48,151 nt of DNA from Bifidobacterium criceti (GTDB taxonomy: Bacteria > Actinomycetota > Actinomycetes > Actinomycetales > Bifidobacteriaceae). Positions within the stretch are counted from its first letter, which is position 1; the number at the start of each line of letters is the position of its first letter. Made by a program: the position numbers and the translations under genes. The notes below the pieces were generated by a model. It was given only the letters and a program-made list of their open reading frames with translations. It was not told the DNA's origin and searched no databases. Shown here piece after piece: positions 1-9,092 of the stretch. The stretch spans positions 1-48,151 of the forward strand of contig NZ_MVOH01000009.1 in NCBI RefSeq assembly GCF_002286935.1, written 5' to 3'.

Positions 1-304
<304 letters not shown>

Positions 305-516
305 ACACGACCAACACCGGCACCACGGTTGGAACCAACACGATCGGGACACACGACCGATCGGAACACACACAAGACAAGCATCAACACGAACCTGCGC
401 GAACACACGACACCGCAACACGAACACGCACGCGTCCACCATCCGGTCCCCAAACAACCACCCCGGACCCCATCCCATACGGGAAGGGGCACGGGCACAC
501 GAACAGAACTGAAGAC

Positions 517-633
517 TTGCGGCGGCCATGGCCCAGGGGAGACGCCCGGACCCATTCCGAACCCGGAAGCTAAGACCTGGCACGGCGATGGTACTGCACC
601 CGACAGGATGTGGGAGAGTAGCACGCCGCCGCA
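517..633 (+). rRNA. rrf: 5S ribosomal RNA
   Basis: The terminal helix GCGGCGG (519-525) pairs with CCGCCGC (626-632). Internal 5S signatures are present: CCCATTCCGAACCCGGAAG, then GGCGATGGTACTGC and GTGGGAGAGTAG. Length of about 117 nt fits the family. It lies about 210 nt downstream of the 23S gene, as in a 16S-23S-5S operon. Confidence 0.96.
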
Positions 634-646
634 CCAACACGCAGAC

Positions 647-685
647 GAAAGCCCCGGCACCACCAGACAGTGGCCCGGGGCTTTC
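647..685 (+). terminator. rRNA operon terminator hairpin
   Basis: A perfect 11-bp stem, GAAAGCCCCGG (647-657) with CCGGGGCTTTC (675-685), lies 13 nt after 5S. No long T-tract follows, but the position and GC-rich stem make it the likely end of the rRNA transcript. Confidence 0.75.
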
Positions 686-689
686 CGCA

Positions 690-1576
690 TACCCACACGC
701 ACCCCCACCCCGCCACACCCGCACCCCGGCGCGCCCGTGCCCACCACCGACGCCACCACACGCCACCACACGACACAGACAGGCACCGGAACGTCGCGCG
801 CCACCGCAACCCATGGCATCGCACGACATTGGCGCCTATTGCAACGTCGGGCGTCACCTCAGACCACACCAACGCACAACGCGCATGGCACATCAGCGTC
901 ACTCGTCCGTACAGGTCACGGCAGCGTGCGATGCCGGCGACGGCACAATTCCTCTCCGCATCTTGCAGCATTGCTGTGCATGCAGCGTCCACATCCATCG
1001 TCCCCACACCATTGCACGACGCAAACGGCTCACCGACGTCATGCGCCACAGCATATTGCACCACCGCGCGACGCATGCGTCACCTCCCCTCTTCTCGTCG
1101 CGTATCCGCCCATTCTGCGGCATCGCGCGTCATGAACACAGCGCCCGCGTTCATCGTTCCCACACTCTGCGGCATTGCACGACGCGGACAGGCATCGCAG
1201 CAACCATCGTGACCATATAGCACGATATCGAGCGACGTTGGTGGCATCATAGCGCCCCGACACCGCATACTGCGGCATGGCGCGTCACTGCGCACCGTAC
1301 CAACGCGCGGCGCTGGTGGCTCCACCTTCCGCACATCCTGCGGCGTTGTGCGGTGCCCGCACCCCTTCTGCACCACCGTGGCAACATGCGACGGTGAGTA
1401 CCGAGGAACGACGGATGATACGCCCACATGGATCGTTGGGATGGGATACGGTAGGGTAGACAGGTGGGAGGAACGATGTCCTCGGGAGTGCAAGGAACCC
1501 GCATGCACGAGGTATGTGCATATGCATGCAGTAGGTGGGCACGGGACCTGTGCGCGTATGTACATACAACATATAT
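690..1576. other. Gene-free spacer of about 0.9 kb
   Basis: No convincing gene is visible between the rRNA terminator and the DnaQ-like gene terminator. Reading frames here are His/Arg/Thr-rich, lack ribosome-binding sites and resemble no family I know. The stretch is rich in CAC/ACACC runs in its first part and holds the degenerate repeats described separately. I recognise no tRNA or known small RNA in it. Confidence 0.7.
1115..1355 (+). repeat. Four degenerate 18-bp direct repeats (CTGCGGCAT-type)
   Basis: Four related 18-mers start CTGCGGC at 1115-1132, 1167-1184, 1270-1287 and 1338-1355, with spacings of 52, 103 and 68 nt. The first three continue AT(C/T/G)GC(G/A)CG; the fourth is more diverged (GTTGTGCGGTG). 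Shorter relatives without the CTGC lead occur at about 815-830 (GGCATCGCACGACATT) and 1010-1020 (CATTGCACGAC). Function is unknown. Confidence 0.5.
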
Positions 1577-1630
1577 AGGAAAAGGTGTGCGTTGCGGGAC
1601 GACGATACATGCGTCCCACAACGCACACCT
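1577..1630 (-). terminator. Rho-independent terminator of the DnaQ-like gene
   Basis: A 19-bp inverted repeat (1583-1601 and 1612-1630) has one mismatch and a 10-nt loop. On the minus strand it is followed by CCTTTTCCTATATA, giving a short U-tract. It lies 13 nt beyond the stop codon of the minus-strand exonuclease gene. Confidence 0.85.
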
Positions 1631-1642
1631 GTATGCGTCCGA

Positions 1643-2212
1643 TCAGGACTGGGGGAGCACGGCGGCGTCGCAGGAGATGTAACGACGCTGCCATTCGAGG
1701 CATTGGTAGGTCTGGGTCGCGTCGGAAAGCGCGCGGTGCTCCTCGATGTCGGCGATGCCGTACCGCTGGATGAGGTCGACGAGACGGTGCCGTTCCGAGG
1801 GGAACAGATGCTTGTCGATCGTCATCGTGTCGAGTGTTGGGCGCATGAAGTTGTTCGCGAACCCGAGCGTGCGGTGTTCGGCTTCCGCGAGGAAGCCCAT
1901 GTCGAAGCGGATGTTGTGCCCGACGATGACGTCGTCCTCGAGGAAATCGATGAACGGTTCGAGCACGTCCTCGATCGGTGGCATCCCCTCCACCATTTCG
2001 TTCGTGATTCCCGTCAGCCGTGTGATCGTCGGCACAATGAGTGTGCCCGGATCGATGAGCTGTGTGAACGTGCCCGTGATCCTGCCGTTGCGGATCTTGA
2101 CCGCTCCGATTTCGGTGATGCGGTCGCGCTGCGCGCTCAGGCCCGTCGTCTCGAGATCGAGCGCCGTATAATCCTTCGGTAGGCGTTCGGCGGGCCGAAT
2201 GACTACGGTCAT
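1643..2212 (-). CDS. DnaQ-like DEDDh 3'-5' exonuclease
   Basis: Predicted 189-residue, single-domain 3'-5' exonuclease of the DNA polymerase III epsilon (DnaQ) superfamily. All three DEDDh motifs are visible: DLETTG (Exo I, Asp-x-Glu) near the N-terminus, HNIRFDMGFL (Exo II) in the middle and HRALSDA (Exo III, His-x4-Asp) near the C-terminus. There is no polymerase, BRCT or GIY-YIG extension, so it may be a stand-alone proofreading subunit or a separate repair/degradation nuclease. The start ATG at 2212 is chosen because AGGAAGGA lies 8 nt upstream; an in-frame start 27 nt further upstream lacks a Shine-Dalgarno (SD) sequence. It is transcribed towards the rRNA operon and ends at its own terminator. 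Family confident, exact role not. Confidence 0.9.
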   Translation of the reverse strand: MTVVIRPAERLPKDYTALDLETTGLSAQRDRITEIGAVKIRNGRITGTFTQLIDPGTLIVPTITRLTGITNEMVEGMPPIEDVLEPFIDFLEDDVIVGHNIRFDMGFLAEAEHRTLGFANNFMRPTLDTMTIDKHLFPSERHRLVDLIQRYGIADIEEHRALSDATQTYQCLEWQRRYISCDAAVLPQS

Positions 2213-2469
2213 CGTGATTCCTTCCTGATTGTCCGGCACCGGTGGATCCCCCTGACTGCTTTGTGGGGCGCTCCATCTGATGCCTCACCCAAGTGTACCG
2301 TTCCAGTGACGAGTGTAGTGTACGGCAGGCGAGAAACGCGCCCTTTGGTGCGTTATTTGCAAAGTGTTCGCAAACCTGGGCCGTATGAGGCTGCGGTGTC
2401 CGGCACGTGGTATACGCCGTTTCGGTGTATACGCGAGACAGGGGGCGAATATATGGATTGGGAACCGGT

Positions 2470-3141
2470 TTAGATGAGCGACGGGAACTGCGACGTGATT
2501 GTCCGCCCGTGGTCCATGTATGTCGTCGTCTCCTCCATCGCCTTGCGGATGTTGCTTTCGGTGATGTGGTAGGCTTCGTCATCCGCACCATCGTTCGCGG
2601 TGCGCCCAAGGCGCAGCCGCATCTGGTACCATGCCACGTTGCCGTGTGTGGATGCGCTCGGTCCTTCGTTGACGAATCCGAACCCCTGATAGAAGTCGAT
2701 GAGTTTTTCCTTGCACGCGAGCACGATGCCCGAGCGCCGTGTGATAGCCGTGTCGAGGATGACGCGCCGCATGAGGTACGCGGCGCATCCGCGGTGCTGG
2801 TAGACGGGCGCCGTGTCGACGCCGAGGATCATCTGCCATGTGCCGTGTTCGTCGTGCATCGTGGCATCGTCGTACATGTCGTCGATGAGGTCGGGGTGGT
2901 CGGTCGTCATGCCGTTGACGAAGCTCACGAGCATGCCGTCGGCGAGGCGTGCGGGGAAGCATGCGTCCGCGCCGTCGGCATCGGGGTTGACGAGGAGCCA
3001 GAAGTGCTGCGGGTACGTTTCGATGCGGTTCGCGAGACGCTCGATGTCGGCCGCTTCCTGCGGGGGGAAGCACGCCGATTCGATACTGTGGAGCGCATCG
3101 AGATCGTCCATGGTTGCATGACGCACAAACATGGGCACCAT
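2470..3141 (-). CDS. GNAT-family N-acetyltransferase
   Basis: Predicted 223-residue acetyl-CoA-dependent N-acetyltransferase. The acetyl-CoA-binding motif A is visible as LGVDTAPVYQHRGCAAYLM (Q-x-x-G-x-A), followed by a C-terminal FYQGFGF motif typical of GNATs. The N-terminal SIESACFPPQEAA resembles the AANAT-like (arylalkylamine/serotonin acetyltransferase-type) subgroup; the substrate cannot be read from sequence. The start is uncertain: ATG 3141 has GAGAG upstream, and ATG 3132 is an in-frame alternative. It is separated from the DnaQ-like gene by about 257 nt that hold only a weak hairpin (2410-2432), and is divergent from the permease gene. Confidence 0.85.
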   Translation of the reverse strand: MVPMFVRHATMDDLDALHSIESACFPPQEAADIERLANRIETYPQHFWLLVNPDADGADACFPARLADGMLVSFVNGMTTDHPDLIDDMYDDATMHDEHGTWQMILGVDTAPVYQHRGCAAYLMRRVILDTAITRRSGIVLACKEKLIDFYQGFGFVNEGPSASTHGNVAWYQMRLRLGRTANDGADDEAYHITESNIRKAMEETTTYMDHGRTITSQFPSLI

Positions 3142-3415
3142 CGTCTCTCAAGGCATGGTCAACTTGCCGGCCAACCGCCGGTATTGCGCTCTCGACGATT
3201 TTCCGTTCCGGTGGGAACCTAGCGCATCAGCGCGGGATATGTGTTTTCGACGCTGTGAGGAAAAACGGCTTACGTGCGGAACCGGCCAACGGCGTGTGAG
3301 CTATATTGCACGTAGAACAACCCTGACCGGACGCGTATGGACCGCGGCCGGTCACGGCGCCGATACGGACAACAGTGGCGACACCACACTGACGAGTACC
3401 AAGGAGCAGGGAATC

Positions 3416-4840
3416 ATGTCGGGGAATGCACAAGGCGCGACGCATACGGCCGCGAAGGCCGCCGCCGCAGGCACAGTCAACGGTTCCCAGGCGACCGCGG
3501 CGAAATCGGTCGTCAAACGAACACTCACAACGAAGGACCTCATCGTCTTCGGTATGATCTTCATGGTGCCGATCGCGCCGTTCTCGATCATCGCGTCGGT
3601 CGCCTCCGTATCCCACGGCATGCCGGCGATCGCGTACCTCATCGCGATGGTCGCGATGCTGTTCACGGCGTTGTCCTTCGGCATGATGGTGCCGTTGTTC
3701 CCGTCGAGCGGCAGCATCTACATCTACGCGTCGCACGAGATGAACGACTCGGTCGGCTTCGTCGTCGGATGGCTGATGATCCTGCAGTACCTGATCACGC
3801 CGGCGATCATGCTGCTCATGGCGGCGAACGCGTTGCATGAATATCTGCCGCATATCCCGGTATGGGTGTGGTGCGTCGGCTTCCTCGTCATCATCACGGC
3901 GATCGCGATGCGCGGCACGGGCGCGACCGTCCTCGTCGACAAGCTCGCGCTCGCCGCCGAGCTCATCGTGCTCGCGCTGTTCTTCGTGTTCGGTGTCATC
4001 TACGTGTGCCGCCATCCGGAGACGGCGCACTTCTCGGGCACCGCGTTCTTCAATCCGGGCAGATTCGACATGGGCGCGATGATGAGCGCCGTCTCGCTGT
4101 GCGCGCTGTCCTATGTCGGCTTCGGCTCGATCGTGACGCTCGACGACCAGTGCGTGCGCCCGAAGAAGGCGCCGGGCAAGGCGATGATCGTCATCGTCCT
4201 CATCCTCGGCTTCCTCTATATGTCGATGAGCTTCCTGACGATGTGCATGGACCCGTCCGGCAACATCCTGCAGGCGAACCAGAACAGCGGCTTCTATGAG
4301 GTCGCGGGCCTCGCCGGCAAGTGGCTCGGCGTCGTATGCGCCGTCGCGAATGCGCTCGCACTCGGCCTGTTCACGTCGCTTTCCGGCATGACGGCGATCT
4401 CGAGCCTCATGTACACGATGGCCGTCGACGGCGCATTGCCGAAGTTCCTCGCGAAGTTCGACAAGAAGACGAACGTCCCCGTCGGCGCCACGCTCTTCAC
4501 GGCGGTCGTCAACCTCGTGCTCATCTTCGTGTTCATCCTCCTGGGCCAGAACACGGCGGCGAAGGTGAGCAATTTCGGTGCGCTCTCCACGTACTGCATG
4601 CTCAACGTCGTCGTCATATGGGGCCTTGGCATCAAGGCGCGCGGCTACCGTGGACGCTCGTTCTGGCGTACGGTCCTGTGCCCGCTCATTGGCGCGGTCG
4701 TCACGTTCGTCATCTTCGTGTCGCTCGGCTGGACCGTGTGGATCGTCGGTCTCGTCTGGACGGCGCTCGGCATCGTCTATTATCTCGTGTGGACGAAGGG
4801 CATGCACCGCACGATGGACCTTGAGCGAAAAGTCTCCTGA
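3416..4840 (+). CDS. APC-superfamily amino acid permease
   Basis: Predicted 474-residue integral membrane transporter of the amino acid-polyamine-organocation superfamily, likely a secondary amino-acid importer. After a hydrophilic Ala/Thr-rich N-terminus of about 40 residues, hydrophobic segments consistent with 12 helices begin at KDLIVFGMIFMVPIAPFSII. The first helix holds the family's substrate-site region, and SLCALSYVGFGSIVTLDDQ is the typical TM6 glycine-containing segment. ATG 3416 is chosen because AAGGAG lies 9 nt upstream; the frame stays open further upstream without hydrophobic or family-like sequence. It stands alone, followed by a strong terminator. The substrate is unknown. 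Confidence 0.9.
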   Translation: MSGNAQGATHTAAKAAAAGTVNGSQATAAKSVVKRTLTTKDLIVFGMIFMVPIAPFSIIASVASVSHGMPAIAYLIAMVAMLFTALSFGMMVPLFPSSGSIYIYASHEMNDSVGFVVGWLMILQYLITPAIMLLMAANALHEYLPHIPVWVWCVGFLVIITAIAMRGTGATVLVDKLALAAELIVLALFFVFGVIYVCRHPETAHFSGTAFFNPGRFDMGAMMSAVSLCALSYVGFGSIVTLDDQCVRPKKAPGKAMIVIVLILGFLYMSMSFLTMCMDPSGNILQANQNSGFYEVAGLAGKWLGVVCAVANALALGLFTSLSGMTAISSLMYTMAVDGALPKFLAKFDKKTNVPVGATLFTAVVNLVLIFVFILLGQNTAAKVSNFGALSTYCMLNVVVIWGLGIKARGYRGRSFWRTVLCPLIGAVVTFVIFVSLGWTVWIVGLVWTALGIVYYLVWTKGMHRTMDLERKVS

Positions 4841-4860
4841 CGAAATCCTTCCTTATTTCG

Positions 4861-4902
4861 CGAACGCCCCACGATATTGTTTTCGTGGGGCGTTCGTTTT
4901 TT
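4861..4902 (+). terminator. Rho-independent terminator
   Basis: A 14-bp perfect stem (4861-4874 with 4883-4896) is followed directly by TTTTTT (4897-4902). It ends the APC permease transcript 20 nt after its stop. Confidence 0.95.
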
Positions 4903-5074
4903 GATTGATGCGCACAATCGCGCGCATGTTGAGCATTGTATCGATTTTTGCTATAGCGACGCCGCCGTTTCGGCTCGCGAAGTGCCGTACAGTGTGTCAC
5001 GCAGGCACAACAGAGGGTCCGCATACAGCAAACAATACGTTCGAATATGCGAAACATATAAGGAGGGACGGCAC

Positions 5075-6073
5075 ATGAAATACGCGATCCTTGGAGCCGG
5101 CGGCATGGGCATCCAGTATGGTGTGCTGCTGCAGGAGCATGCGCACGCCGATGTCGACTTCATCGACGCGTGGACGCCGAACGTCGAACGGATACGTGCA
5201 CAGGGTGGCGCGTATGTGTCACAGGATGGCGAAGGGCGTCACCTCGTGCCGATCGACGTGTACTACCCGGAGGAGTACGACGGCGACCCCGATGTGTGGA
5301 TCGTCTTCGTCAAGCAGCACCAGCTGCCGGAGCTCCTCGAACGCATCAGCGGACATATCAGCCCGCACCAGCATGTGTTCTCGGCGATGAACGGCTACGG
5401 CCATTTCGAACGTCTCGCCGAATACTTCGCGAAGGACCACATCTATGGCGGCACGGCGCTCATCGGCGCGTACGTCTACGGCCCCGGCGACTTCAATTTC
5501 ACCGGCGGCGCCCACGCGAAGGCGATGCACATGTGCGCGTACGACGGCCACGATGCGGCCGACGACCCTGTCGAACTCGCGTTGTACCGCGATTTCCAGA
5601 CGGCGACGCTCAATCCGACGATCGTGTCGCATTTCCTTGGCATGTGCTTCGCGAAGATCGTGTTCAACTCGGTGCTCAACACGTTGTGCACGATGTACGA
5701 GATCCGTTTCGGCGAATTCGCCGAACATCCAAGCGCACCGGTCCTGACACGACAGCTCGTCGACGAAGCGTACACGGCCGCGGAACATGCCGGCATCACG
5801 CTTCTCGGCACGAGGGAAAGCGAGGTGGAGACGATAATGCATACGGCCGCGGTCGCGCACCCTTTGCATTATCCGTCGATGTACCAGGACCTCACGAGGT
5901 GCCGTCCGACCGAAGTCGACTACATCAACGGCTACATCGCACGCCTCGGACGCGAACACGGCGCGCCGTGCCCGCTCCATGAATTCGTGACGCACGAAGT
6001 GCACCTCGCCGAGCATGCGTTCGCCATCCACCATCCCGAGATCGCCGCGCAGCAGGCGGTCGACGGGCGCTGA
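5075..6073 (+). CDS. Ketopantoate reductase-like (PanE/ApbA family) oxidoreductase
   Basis: Predicted 332-residue NAD(P)-dependent reductase of the 2-dehydropantoate 2-reductase family. The N-terminal Rossmann motif is GAGGMG (residues 7-12). The all-helical C-terminal half has the family segment KIVFNSVLNTLCTMYEIRFGE, which supplies the conserved Lys and Asn residues. PanE reduces ketopantoate to pantoate for pantothenate/CoA, but ApbA-family members include reductases for other 2-keto acids, so the substrate is inferred only at family level. ATG 5075 follows AAGGAGGG with 7-8 nt spacing. No other pantothenate genes are adjacent. Confidence 0.8.
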   Translation: MKYAILGAGGMGIQYGVLLQEHAHADVDFIDAWTPNVERIRAQGGAYVSQDGEGRHLVPIDVYYPEEYDGDPDVWIVFVKQHQLPELLERISGHISPHQHVFSAMNGYGHFERLAEYFAKDHIYGGTALIGAYVYGPGDFNFTGGAHAKAMHMCAYDGHDAADDPVELALYRDFQTATLNPTIVSHFLGMCFAKIVFNSVLNTLCTMYEIRFGEFAEHPSAPVLTRQLVDEAYTAAEHAGITLLGTRESEVETIMHTAAVAHPLHYPSMYQDLTRCRPTEVDYINGYIARLGREHGAPCPLHEFVTHEVHLAEHAFAIHHPEIAAQQAVDGR

Positions 6074-6108
6074 GCGACGCCGAAGACCTGAGCAAACGGC
6101 ATTCTGAC

Positions 6109-6139
6109 GGCCCTTCCGCGGCGCACGCCGCGCAGGGCC
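6109..6139 (+). terminator. Terminator-like hairpin without U-tract
   Basis: GGCCCT/AGGGCC and CGCGGC/GCCGCG form a two-segment stem (6109-6114 with 6134-6139; 6117-6122 with 6127-6132) around a GCAC loop. It lies between the reductase gene and metQ. No T-run follows, so termination is likely but not certain. Confidence 0.5.
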
Positions 6140-6261
6140 TTGGACGAACACGTCCACAACCAAGTGTGAAACATATCGTGAAACACAACGACTCCACTTC
6201 CGACATCAACCCATACGCACCATCACCATCGGTGACAACAACCAAGGAGACGACAACGATC

Positions 6262-7137
6262 ATGACGACGAAACAGCGCATCCACACGATCATCCGTACG
6301 GCGGCCGCCGTGCTCGCGGGCGCGGTCATCATCGCGAACAGCGCGTGCGGCAGCGCGCAGAGCGCATCGGCCGAACAGATCGCGACACCGAAGGACGGCA
6401 AGACGACGACGGTCACGGTCGGCGTATGCCCCGGACCGTACGGGGAGATGATCGACGAGGTCATCGCACCGCTCCTCAAGGATGACGGATACGAACTGAC
6501 GACGAAGACGTTCAACGACTACGTGCAGCCGGACAAGGCGCTCGCAAGCGGCAAGATCGACGCGAACCTGATGCAGCACGGCAACTACCTGAAGAAGTTC
6601 AGCGCCGACAACAACCTCGACCTCATCTCGCTCGGACAGACGCCGACGCTCGGCCTCGGCGTCTATTCGAACAAATTCACGTCGATCGACGACGTCGCCG
6701 ACGGCGCGAGCGTCGCGGTCGCGAACGACGGGTCGAACCTCGCGCGCAGCCTCGGCGTCCTCGAACAGAACAAGCTCGTGACGCTCAAGGACGGCGTCGA
6801 CGCGACGAAGGCGTCGGTCAACGACATCGCCGACAACCCCAAGCACCTCACCATCAAACCGATCGACGCGGCACAGCTCGCGCGCTCGCTCGACACCGTC
6901 GACGTCGCGCTCGTGCCCGGCAACTACTCATGGGCGGCCGGACTCGACCCGAAGGACGCGCTCGCGCTCGAACGGCAGGATGACGGCGTCATCGAGGTGT
7001 TCGCGATCGCAGGCGCGAACAAGGACACGCATTTCGCGAAGACCGTCACGGAATTGCTCGGCAGCGACGAATTCAAGAGCGCGATCGCCGCGAGCAGGTT
7101 CAAGGACTTCGGCAAGCCGGCGAGCTGGAACGAGTAA
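6262..7137 (+). CDS. metQ: MetQ/NlpA-family substrate-binding lipoprotein
   Basis: Predicted 291-residue lipoprotein that captures substrate for the adjacent MetN-MetI importer; D/L-methionine is the usual ligand of NlpA-family proteins. The signal peptide ends in a lipobox with Cys29 (context NSACGS). The mature part starts with the family pattern KTTTVTVGVCPGPYGEM and contains DANLMQHGNYLKKF and ALVPGNYSWAAG. ATG 6262 is chosen because AAGGAG lies 12 nt upstream and the signal peptide begins there; an in-frame upstream ATG at 6166 would add a Thr-rich tail before the signal. It is the first gene of metQ-metN-metI. I see no S-box or SAM riboswitch upstream. Confidence 0.92.
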   Translation: MTTKQRIHTIIRTAAAVLAGAVIIANSACGSAQSASAEQIATPKDGKTTTVTVGVCPGPYGEMIDEVIAPLLKDDGYELTTKTFNDYVQPDKALASGKIDANLMQHGNYLKKFSADNNLDLISLGQTPTLGLGVYSNKFTSIDDVADGASVAVANDGSNLARSLGVLEQNKLVTLKDGVDATKASVNDIADNPKHLTIKPIDAAQLARSLDTVDVALVPGNYSWAAGLDPKDALALERQDDGVIEVFAIAGANKDTHFAKTVTELLGSDEFKSAIAASRFKDFGKPASWNE

Positions 7138-7146
7138 GGGGAGACG

Positions 7147-8316
7147 ATGGCGGACATCATCACATTGGACGACGTCTCGGTCGTCTTCAACAGCGACGGA
7201 CGCACCGTCGAAGCGGTCAGCCATGCGACCGTGCACGTCGAGGAAGGCGAGATCTTCGGCATCGTCGGTTTCTCAGGGGCGGGCAAATCGACGCTTGTGC
7301 GCACGATCAACCTCCTCGAACGCCCGACGTCCGGACACGTCATCATCGACGGACACGACGTGACCGCGTTGCGCGGCGCGGCGTTGCGCGAACTGCGCAG
7401 CGGCATCGGATTCGTCTTCCAAAGCTTCAACCTCATCGACAACGTGACCGTCGCACAGAACATCGCGTTCGCGCTCAAAGCGGCGCACGTGCCGAAGGCA
7501 CGGCGACGCGCGCGCATCGAGGAACTGCTCAGGCTCGTCGGACTCGAAGAGAAAATCGACAGCTACCCGTCGCAGCTTTCGGGAGGGCAGAAACAGCGCG
7601 TGTCGATTGCGCGCGCCCTCGCGAACCATCCACGCATCCTGCTGTGCGACGAGGCGACGAGCGCGCTCGATCTGGAGACGACCGAGGAAATCCTCGCGCT
7701 CCTCAAGCGCATCAACACCGAGCTCGGCGTCACGATCGTCTTCATCACCCACCAATTCGACGTCGCGAAAGCGATCTTCGACCATGTCGCCGTCATGGAA
7801 CACGGTGTCATCGTCGAACAGGGCATGACATTCGACGTGTTCGGCTCACCGCGCCACGAGACGACGCGCGCGCTCGTCGAACGCTACCTCGGCGTCGCGA
7901 TCCCGAGGCAGCTTGTGCCGCAACTGCCGTCGGGGCGCCTCATCGAACTGCGGTACAAGGACGAAGGCGCGTTCGAACCACTCATCAGCGACGTCTCGCG
8001 GCGCTTCGAAGTCTCGATCAACGTCCTGCACGGCAACGTCGGCTACTTCGGCACGCAGGCGATCGGCACGCTCATCGTGCTTGTGAGCGCACGGCAGGAA
8101 GGGCAGCGGGGTGCGTTCGTCGTACAGGCGGCGATCGACGAGCTCACGTCGCGCGTCGCCGATGCGCGTGAGCTGAGCGTCGCGCTCAACGACGACATCG
8201 GCGCGAGCGTCGACGCGATCTTCGCGGAAGATGCGGACGGCGTGGATGGCGCGGAGACGTCGGCGCACACGGCCGGCGCACACGATGGCAACGCACATAA
8301 GGAGGTGCTCGCATGA
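7147..8316 (+). CDS. metN: Methionine ABC transporter ATP-binding protein
   Basis: Predicted 389-residue ATPase energising methionine uptake. The ABC domain shows Walker A GFSGAGKST, signature LSGGQKQR, Walker B ILLCDEATSALD and the switch His in FITHQFD. The C-terminal part (about residues 270-370) matches the ACT-like NIL domain that in MetN binds methionine and feedback-inhibits transport. The last 30 residues are Ala/Asp/His-rich. The gene starts 9 nt after metQ behind GGGGAGA, and its stop overlaps the metI start. Confidence 0.94.
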   Translation: MADIITLDDVSVVFNSDGRTVEAVSHATVHVEEGEIFGIVGFSGAGKSTLVRTINLLERPTSGHVIIDGHDVTALRGAALRELRSGIGFVFQSFNLIDNVTVAQNIAFALKAAHVPKARRRARIEELLRLVGLEEKIDSYPSQLSGGQKQRVSIARALANHPRILLCDEATSALDLETTEEILALLKRINTELGVTIVFITHQFDVAKAIFDHVAVMEHGVIVEQGMTFDVFGSPRHETTRALVERYLGVAIPRQLVPQLPSGRLIELRYKDEGAFEPLISDVSRRFEVSINVLHGNVGYFGTQAIGTLIVLVSARQEGQRGAFVVQAAIDELTSRVADARELSVALNDDIGASVDAIFAEDADGVDGAETSAHTAGAHDGNAHKEVLA

Positions 8317-8972
8317 ACGACACAATCGAGATCCTCAAGGAGAACCTCGGACAGGCGTTGTGGGACACGTTCACGATGGTCGGCATCGCGACACTCGTCG
8401 GTGTCGTGTTCGGCACGGCGCTCGCGATCCTGCTGTTCCTCACCCAGCACCGGCTGTTCACGCCGAACAGGACCGTCAATGAAGGTGTCGGCTTCGTCGT
8501 CAACGCGATCCGTTCGATGCCGTTCCTCATCCTGCTCGTCGTGCTCATCCCGCTCATCCAATTGATCATCGGCGACCCGTACACGCCGACGGGAGGTGCG
8601 ATCGCGCTTTCGATCGCCGCGATCCCGTTCTTCGCGCGCGTCGCGGAAAGCGCGTTCCAGGAAGTGGACGACGGCCTGATCGAAGCGGCGATCTCGACGG
8701 GCGCGCCCGTGCGGCAGATCATATTCGACGCCGTGTTCCCACAGGCGCTTCCAGCGTTCATCCGCGGCATCGTGCTCACCGTCATCTCACTGCTCGGCTA
8801 TTCGGCGATGGTCGGCACGATCGGTGCGGGCGGCATCGGCGACCTCGCGATCCAATACGGCTACAACCGCTATGAGACCGGCGTGCTCGTCGCCGTCGTG
8901 CTGCTGCTCATCGTCGTCGTGCAGCTCATCCAATGGATCGGCGACCGCATCGCGCTCAAGGTCACGCATTAA
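8313..8972 (+). CDS. metI: Methionine ABC transporter permease
   Basis: Predicted 219-residue membrane permease with about five hydrophobic helices. The cytoplasmic coupling motif typical of MetI-type permeases is seen around EAAISTGAPVRQIIFDAVFPQ. ATG 8313 overlaps the metN stop (ATGA), with AAGGAGG upstream inside metN, so the two are translationally coupled. Length matches the family (about 217-225 residues). Confidence 0.94.
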   Translation: MNDTIEILKENLGQALWDTFTMVGIATLVGVVFGTALAILLFLTQHRLFTPNRTVNEGVGFVVNAIRSMPFLILLVVLIPLIQLIIGDPYTPTGGAIALSIAAIPFFARVAESAFQEVDDGLIEAAISTGAPVRQIIFDAVFPQALPAFIRGIVLTVISLLGYSAMVGTIGAGGIGDLAIQYGYNRYETGVLVAVVLLLIVVVQLIQWIGDRIALKVTH

Positions 8973-9092
8973 GCGGCGCGCGCACATGGTTGCCGTGGAC
9001 ATCTGCGGAACACATGCCCCGTGGACAATGACGGCCACGGACACACAGCGAACAGACGACGACGGGCAAACGGACGACAGGAAAGGAGCATC

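Noticed and set aside
1115..1355. Repeats considered as a CRISPR array
   Set aside because: The 18-mers are degenerate, irregularly spaced and have no cas genes nearby.
2410..2432. Inverted repeat GTATACGCCG/CGGTGTATAC downstream of the GNAT gene
   Set aside because: One mismatch in a 10-bp stem and no U-tract on either strand; could be a weak terminator but support is too thin to list as a feature.
1080..2609. Minus-strand open frame of about 509 codons across the DnaQ-like gene and the gene-free spacer
   Set aside because: It is out of frame with the clear DEDDh exonuclease, crosses that gene's terminator hairpin and shows no recognisable domain.
3227..4807. Minus-strand open frame of about 526 codons opposite the APC permease
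   Set aside because: Composition is dominated by Arg, Asp, Glu and His as expected from antisense of hydrophobic codons; no motif and no initiation signals.
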